Shown here: in pieces, positions 36,218 to 39,457 of the stretch
Numbering within the stretch: position 1 is the first letter of the stretch
Layout of the letters: each line of letters begins with the position of its first letter
Assembly (NCBI GenBank): GCA_943327245.2
Contig: CALPWK020000004.1
Location: 1 to 39,457 of the forward strand
Reading direction: 5' to 3'
Length of the DNA stretch: 39,457 nt
Origin: Comamonas sp. lk
Lineage (GTDB): Bacteria > Bacteroidota > Bacteroidia > Chitinophagales > Chitinophagaceae
The notes under the pieces: model-generated
The model's database searches: none
Told to the model about the DNA's origin: nothing
The model's input: the letters and a program-made list of their open reading frames with translations, nothing else
Made by a program: the position numbers and the translations under genes

Positions 36218-36243
36218 GAAAATCCCGCGTTAGCGGGATTTTC
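36218..36243 (+). terminator. Terminator after the 48-residue gene
   Basis: GAAAATCCCGC (36218-36228) pairs perfectly with GCGGGATTTTC (36233-36243) around GTTA. Only a short T stretch (TTTTC) follows. Confidence 0.75.
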
Positions 36244-36367
36244 AAGCAAGCAATCGGGAAACAGGAAATTAATCCTATACCAATGATAATATTTTTTTTG
36301 ATAAAAACAAGCTTTTAGGTTAACAATATATTAACTTTCTAATACCTCTCTCCTAGTAATCTCATTA

Positions 36368-37225
36368 TCAGTCGTTTATAATCAACTTTTGCCTTAAAAT
36401 CTGCGCCTGTTCTGCACTTAAGTCAAATTCTAATACCAAGGTTCTCCAACCAATTGCTCCTCCATTCGCTTTTCTTAAGCGTAAAATTTTCCATATTTCT
36501 CTATCCTGAAAAAGGCCCAAGCTTTTCCATTCATCAAAGTTCATGCTATGGCTATTTAATAATAAGGATTTTTTAAACGCTGCATTAGCCTGTTGATTGG
36601 ATATCACTAAATGTGGTTTAAGCAATTGATAAATACTATCATTGATTCCGTATACTTTTTGCAATTGACTTTTATAACTAAAAGCGCCAATAAATATTTT
36701 ATACTTTAAAATTCTATGGATTAATAAGGTATCTAATTTTGTAAGCTTTTCCCAATCATCAAAAGTTGTATTATTTAAATCTAGCTTCCAAATAGTATTA
36801 ACGCTTTTATATTTTACTGAGTATTCAATTTTCGAATTACCGTAACGCATTAGATTTACATTATGCATTAATGGTATGTGCACAAATGGAAATAAAATTT
36901 TGGCTGTTTCTTTAGGTAATCCATATAATTTATAGATATCGTCGGATTGTTTAAACCGACCTCCTTTATTCCTATAATTATTCAAGATGCTAAATTGTTT
37001 TGGACTTAGTCCTAATTGAGCCGCAGTAATACTGTCGATAGTATTGGGATCGAAATTAAATAAATGCCGAGTTGCTATATTTAAAATTTGATTTTCCTTT
37101 GAAGTTTTAAGTTTACCAGGGAAAATAATATGTAGCATCACACTCACTACTAAAACGATACCTAAAACAAGTATTCCTTTTTGTTCTTTTTCAGAAAAGA
37201 TAAAATAAGATTTCCAACGTTGCAT
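36368..37225 (-). CDS. Membrane-anchored helix-hairpin-helix protein (ComEA-like)
   Basis: 285 residues. An N-terminal basic end (MQRWKSYF) is followed by one membrane helix (about 18-35, GILVLGIVLVVSVMLHIIF). The rest carries about three helix-hairpin-helix units: DSITAAQLGLSPKQFSILNN ... YGLPKETAKIL (about 62-105), FDDWEKLTKLDTLLIHRILKY ... YGINDSIYQLL, and FDEWKSLGLFQDREIWKILRL ... FDLSAEQAQIL. HhH units bind the DNA backbone, and such proteins resemble the ComEA DNA receptor of competence systems, although Bacteroidota carry several such paralogs and their role in DNA uptake is unproven. It lies 101 bases downstream of the MBL-fold gene on the same strand. Confidence 0.8.
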   Translation of the reverse strand: MQRWKSYFIFSEKEQKGILVLGIVLVVSVMLHIIFPGKLKTSKENQILNIATRHLFNFDPNTIDSITAAQLGLSPKQFSILNNYRNKGGRFKQSDDIYKLYGLPKETAKILFPFVHIPLMHNVNLMRYGNSKIEYSVKYKSVNTIWKLDLNNTTFDDWEKLTKLDTLLIHRILKYKIFIGAFSYKSQLQKVYGINDSIYQLLKPHLVISNQQANAAFKKSLLLNSHSMNFDEWKSLGLFQDREIWKILRLRKANGGAIGWRTLVLEFDLSAEQAQILRQKLIIND

Positions 37226-37326
37226 GATATGTAATTTGCAACTAGGTACTAAAAAATCAATTTGAGATTTAACGTATTTATACCTGTTAAAACCAAATAT
37301 GTATTTGATAATAAATACCCATACAT

Positions 37327-38091
37327 CTAGATAGAAAAAGTCATGCCGTCATAGGCTAACTTAACTCCAGTTGGCATCTCCGCTTCCACTTCATCATGTA
37401 GGCCTATTTGATGGCTAAAATGAGTAAAATAGGTCTCAGGAACGCCTAATAATTCCACCATGGCTAATGCCTGCTCCACGGTAAAATGAGTTGGATGTGG
37501 CTCTCTTCGCAATGCATTTAAAATTAATACTTTGGACCCCTTAATTTTTTCTTGTTCAGCAGGTGCTATATAATTTGCATCAGTAATATAAGTAAAGTCC
37601 CCTATTCTAAATCCTAATACAGGAAGTTCTCTATGCATTACCTGAATGGGAATAAAGGGAATATCGCCAATTAAAAATGGAGCTGTGTTAATGGTATGCA
37701 ACTCCATCTCCGGTAAGCCTGCATCCTTAGCCGGCTCAAATGCATAATAGAAATCTCTTTTAATGGCCACCTGAGTTATTTCATTTGCATAAATAGACAT
37801 TGGCTTATTGGAGAAAAAATTAAATGGCCTAATATCATCTAAACCTGCATAGTGATCCCTATGAGGATGCGTAAATACCACAGCATCTAAAACAGTAGTG
37901 TTTGTCCTTAGCATTTGATACCTAAAATCAGGAGTGGTGTCAATGACTACAGTGGTCGTTGCTGATGTAATTTTTATACTTGTTCTTAATCGATTGTCTT
38001 TGGGATTGGTTGATACACAAACAGGACAATCGCATCCAATCAGCGGAACGCCCGTACTGGTGCCAGACCCTAAAATAGTAATATCAAACAA
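37327..38091 (-). CDS. MBL-fold metallo-hydrolase (PhnP-like)
   Basis: 254 residues, TTG start at 38091. No in-frame ATG exists upstream, and MFDITILGSGTSTGVP is the standard family opening, so TTG is likely real. The metallo-beta-lactamase signature is HPHRDH (His75, His77, Asp79, His80), with further ligands at ITDANY and THFSHQ. Residues GCDCPVC (Cys20, 22, 25) match the structural zinc site of PhnP. PhnP is a phosphodiesterase acting on cyclic ribose phosphates; in Bacteroidota without a phn operon the real substrate is unclear. It starts 10 bases after the stop of the 92-residue gene and is probably cotranscribed with it. Confidence 0.88.
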   Translation of the reverse strand: MFDITILGSGTSTGVPLIGCDCPVCVSTNPKDNRLRTSIKITSATTTVVIDTTPDFRYQMLRTNTTVLDAVVFTHPHRDHYAGLDDIRPFNFFSNKPMSIYANEITQVAIKRDFYYAFEPAKDAGLPEMELHTINTAPFLIGDIPFIPIQVMHRELPVLGFRIGDFTYITDANYIAPAEQEKIKGSKVLILNALRREPHPTHFTVEQALAMVELLGVPETYFTHFSHQIGLHDEVEAEMPTGVKLAYDGMTFSI

Positions 38092-38101
38092 GGTAAATGG
38101 T

Positions 38102-38380
38102 TTATGCAGATGCTTCTGTCAAGGCTAATTTTTGTACTTCCTCAAATAACTTTTGAGAAGACTGTGTTAGCTTGTCAAATTGAATATCTAATTGTGGTAT
38201 TAATTCCAGTAAAGTGTTTATTCTGGCTTCGATATTTAAAAACTTATTTAATACAACTATTCTTTTTGCCTCTAATAAACACCAACCGCTCTGAAAATTA
38301 CCTCGCTCGTATCGAACTACAAATTCAGATTCACCTAAAATGTCTTCAAGTTTGTCCAAAGTGGTTTGATTCAATTTCAT
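38102..38380 (-). CDS. Conserved hypothetical protein, Bacteroidota type
   Basis: 92 residues, no signal or membrane helix. A short alpha/beta N-terminal part, LDKLEDILGESEFVVRYERG then GWCLLEAKRIVVLNKFL, leads into a helical end (IEARINTLLELIPQL ... LFEEVQKLAL). I recognise the RYERGNFQSGWCLLE pattern as a widespread short Bacteroidota protein of unknown function, often upstream of an MBL-fold gene. It lies immediately before that gene here (10 bases). An exact -10 box TATCTTTG lies upstream. Confidence 0.75.
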   Translation of the reverse strand: MKLNQTTLDKLEDILGESEFVVRYERGNFQSGWCLLEAKRIVVLNKFLNIEARINTLLELIPQLDIQFDKLTQSSQKLFEEVQKLALTEASA

Positions 38381-38416
38381 ATTATGGATTGATTTATAGG
38401 GTAGTAGATTATGCTA

Positions 38417-38424
38417 CAAAGATA
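38417..38424 (-). promoter_or_regulatory. -10 box of the 92-residue gene and MBL hydrolase
   Basis: TATCTTTG on the minus strand, 36 bases before the ATG at 38380. Confidence 0.6.
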
Positions 38425-38477
38425 GTTTTTTGTCAAAAGGGAGCTTGAAATAAACGCTATGAGTTATTCACATTTCG

Positions 38478-38485
38478 TACCTTTG
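38478..38485 (+). promoter_or_regulatory. -10 box of the HD-domain gene
   Basis: TACCTTTG, an exact TAnnTTTG match, 16 bases before the ATG at 38502. Confidence 0.65.
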
Positions 38486-38501
38486 TAAACACGATACAAT
38501 T

Positions 38502-39457
38502 ATGGCATTTAATCATAGAAAAATTATAAACGACCCTGTTCATGGATTCATTACAATTAATGATCCATTAGTATATTCCCTAATAGGTCACCCTTTTTAT
38601 CAAAGATTACGTCGCATTCAACAAATGGCGATGGCTCAATTAGTCTATCCTGGTGCGGTTCACACAAGATTACACCACTGTTTAGGTGCTTACCATTTAA
38701 TGTGTATTGCTATTGCTGAATTAAAAGATAAAGGGATAGAAATTACTTCCGAAGAAGCACAAGCTGCCAAAGTAGCTATCCTTTTACACGATATTGGACA
38801 TGGACCTTATTCACATGCCTTAGAAAAGGTTCTATTAAAAGGAGTTCACCACGAAGAGATGTCTCTGTTAATAATGCAGCATTTAAATAACAGTTCAGAC
38901 CCCGTTTTTAATGGAAAATTAAGTCTCGCAATTGAAATTTTCACTAACCAATATCCAAAGAAGTTTTTACACCAACTTATAAGTGGCCAATTAGACGTTG
39001 ACAGGCTTGATTATCTTAGTAGGGATAGTTTTTTTACAGGAGTGAGCGAAGGTGTTGTAGGATATGAGCGAATTTTGAAAATGCTTACTGTTCATGAAAA
39101 CGAATTAGTGGTAGAAGAAAAAGGAATCAATAGTGTAGAAAAGTTTTTAATGTCAAGACGATTAATGTATTGGCAGGTATACCGTCATAAAACAGTTGTA
39201 GCTAGCGAAAACATGTTAGTTAAAATCATAGAGCGTGCGCAATTTCTATTTCAAGAAGAAAATGCAACAGTTCCCACCGGCTCCGTACTTGATTATTTCT
39301 TAGGAAAGTTTTCTGGAAAATTAGCTGAAATTGACTTAAACGCTTTTTGTCAATTAGACGATACAGATGTGTTGTTTGCTATAAAAAAATGGCAGCATCA
39401 TACCGACCCTATTTTATCTTTATTATGCACTAGGTTTTTAAATAGACAGTGTTATAA
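38502..39457 (+). CDS. HD-domain phosphohydrolase, 3' end outside the window
   Basis: 318 residues are visible and the frame is open at the right edge. It begins MAFNHRKIINDPVHGFI; the metal-binding HD pattern is RLHHCLGAYH (His), LLHDIGHGPYSHALE (His-Asp) and QLDVDRLDYLSRDS (Asp). This matches the COG1078/YdhJ-like HD superfamily related to dNTP triphosphohydrolases and SAMHD1. Family members are usually 400-500 residues, so roughly a quarter is missing. The substrate is unknown; dNTPs are plausible. It diverges from the 92-residue gene and has its own promoter. Confidence 0.88.
   Translation, partial: MAFNHRKIINDPVHGFITINDPLVYSLIGHPFYQRLRRIQQMAMAQLVYPGAVHTRLHHCLGAYHLMCIAIAELKDKGIEITSEEAQAAKVAILLHDIGHGPYSHALEKVLLKGVHHEEMSLLIMQHLNNSSDPVFNGKLSLAIEIFTNQYPKKFLHQLISGQLDVDRLDYLSRDSFFTGVSEGVVGYERILKMLTVHENELVVEEKGINSVEKFLMSRRLMYWQVYRHKTVVASENMLVKIIERAQFLFQEENATVPTGSVLDYFLGKFSGKLAEIDLNAFCQLDDTDVLFAIKKWQHHTDPILSLLCTRFLNRQCY

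Noticed and set aside
38464-38472. TTATTCACA, a DnaA-box-like sequence, hinting at an origin.
   Set aside because: It is a single box in a promoter region with no cluster, no dnaA or dnaN, and no AT-rich unwinding region.

Overview
This window is a mostly housekeeping chromosomal segment of a low-GC member of the Bacteroidota, most likely the Chitinophagaceae/Chitinophagales (inference from gene content; no rRNA is present). Supporting signs are type IX secretion genes (porU, gldJ), a subtilase with a type IX sorting tail, a eukaryote-type single-chain glycyl-tRNA synthetase, AT-rich leaders without Shine-Dalgarno sequences, and repeated Bacteroidota-type -10 boxes (TAnnTTTG, seen as TATCTTTG or TACCTTTG).

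Layout. 1-6040: porU (minus, cut by the window edge) diverges from gldJ-ispF-murF-DUF983. 6078-7300: tRNA-Ser(GGA), an inverted duplication of terminators, tatD (minus), and an orphan terminator. 7299-12246: a polysaccharide deacetylase (minus) diverges from gltX, a stand-alone B12-binding subunit and an enoyl-CoA hydratase, followed by fumC with its own promoter. 12245-12529: a structured repeat filling the gap between two convergent genes. 12528-15191: an amidohydrolase lipoprotein and an AraC-type regulator (both minus). 15416-17850: gyrB and a 68-residue protein. 17903-22218: DUF4870 membrane protein, mfd and a small lipoprotein (all minus). 22277-26926: the type IX-secreted subtilase and a ferredoxin-NADP reductase-like flavoprotein. 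26927-27324: a non-coding stretch with a second copy of the structured repeat. 27325-29624: glyS, a MazG-like pyrophosphohydrolase and dtd (minus). 29693-31794: a lipid/polysaccharide flippase, free-methionine-R-sulfoxide reductase and tRNA-Leu(UAG). 31850-36243: a protein quality-control block of trigger factor, two different ClpP subunits, ClpX and a 48-residue protein. 36368-38380: a helix-hairpin-helix membrane protein, a PhnP-like metallo-hydrolase and a conserved 92-residue protein (minus). 38478-39457: an HD-domain phosphohydrolase, cut by the right edge.

How the parts relate. PorU removes C-terminal sorting domains from type IX substrates, GldJ is a gliding/secretion-associated protein, and the subtilase at 22309 is a probable client. 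Trigger factor, the two ClpP subunits and ClpX form a folding and proteolysis module. Translation genes (gltX, glyS, dtd, two tRNAs) are scattered through the window.

The least explained signal is non-coding. Two convergent intergenic gaps (12245-12529 and 27023-27207) carry diverged copies of one foldable element. The apical 26 nt are nearly identical, while the supporting stems differ in sequence yet still pair. A truncated third copy lies at 26966-27003. Several genes also have an in-frame TTG inside or just beside the -10 box, which makes naive start calls too long; starts were corrected for gltX, mfd, glyS and the deacetylase.
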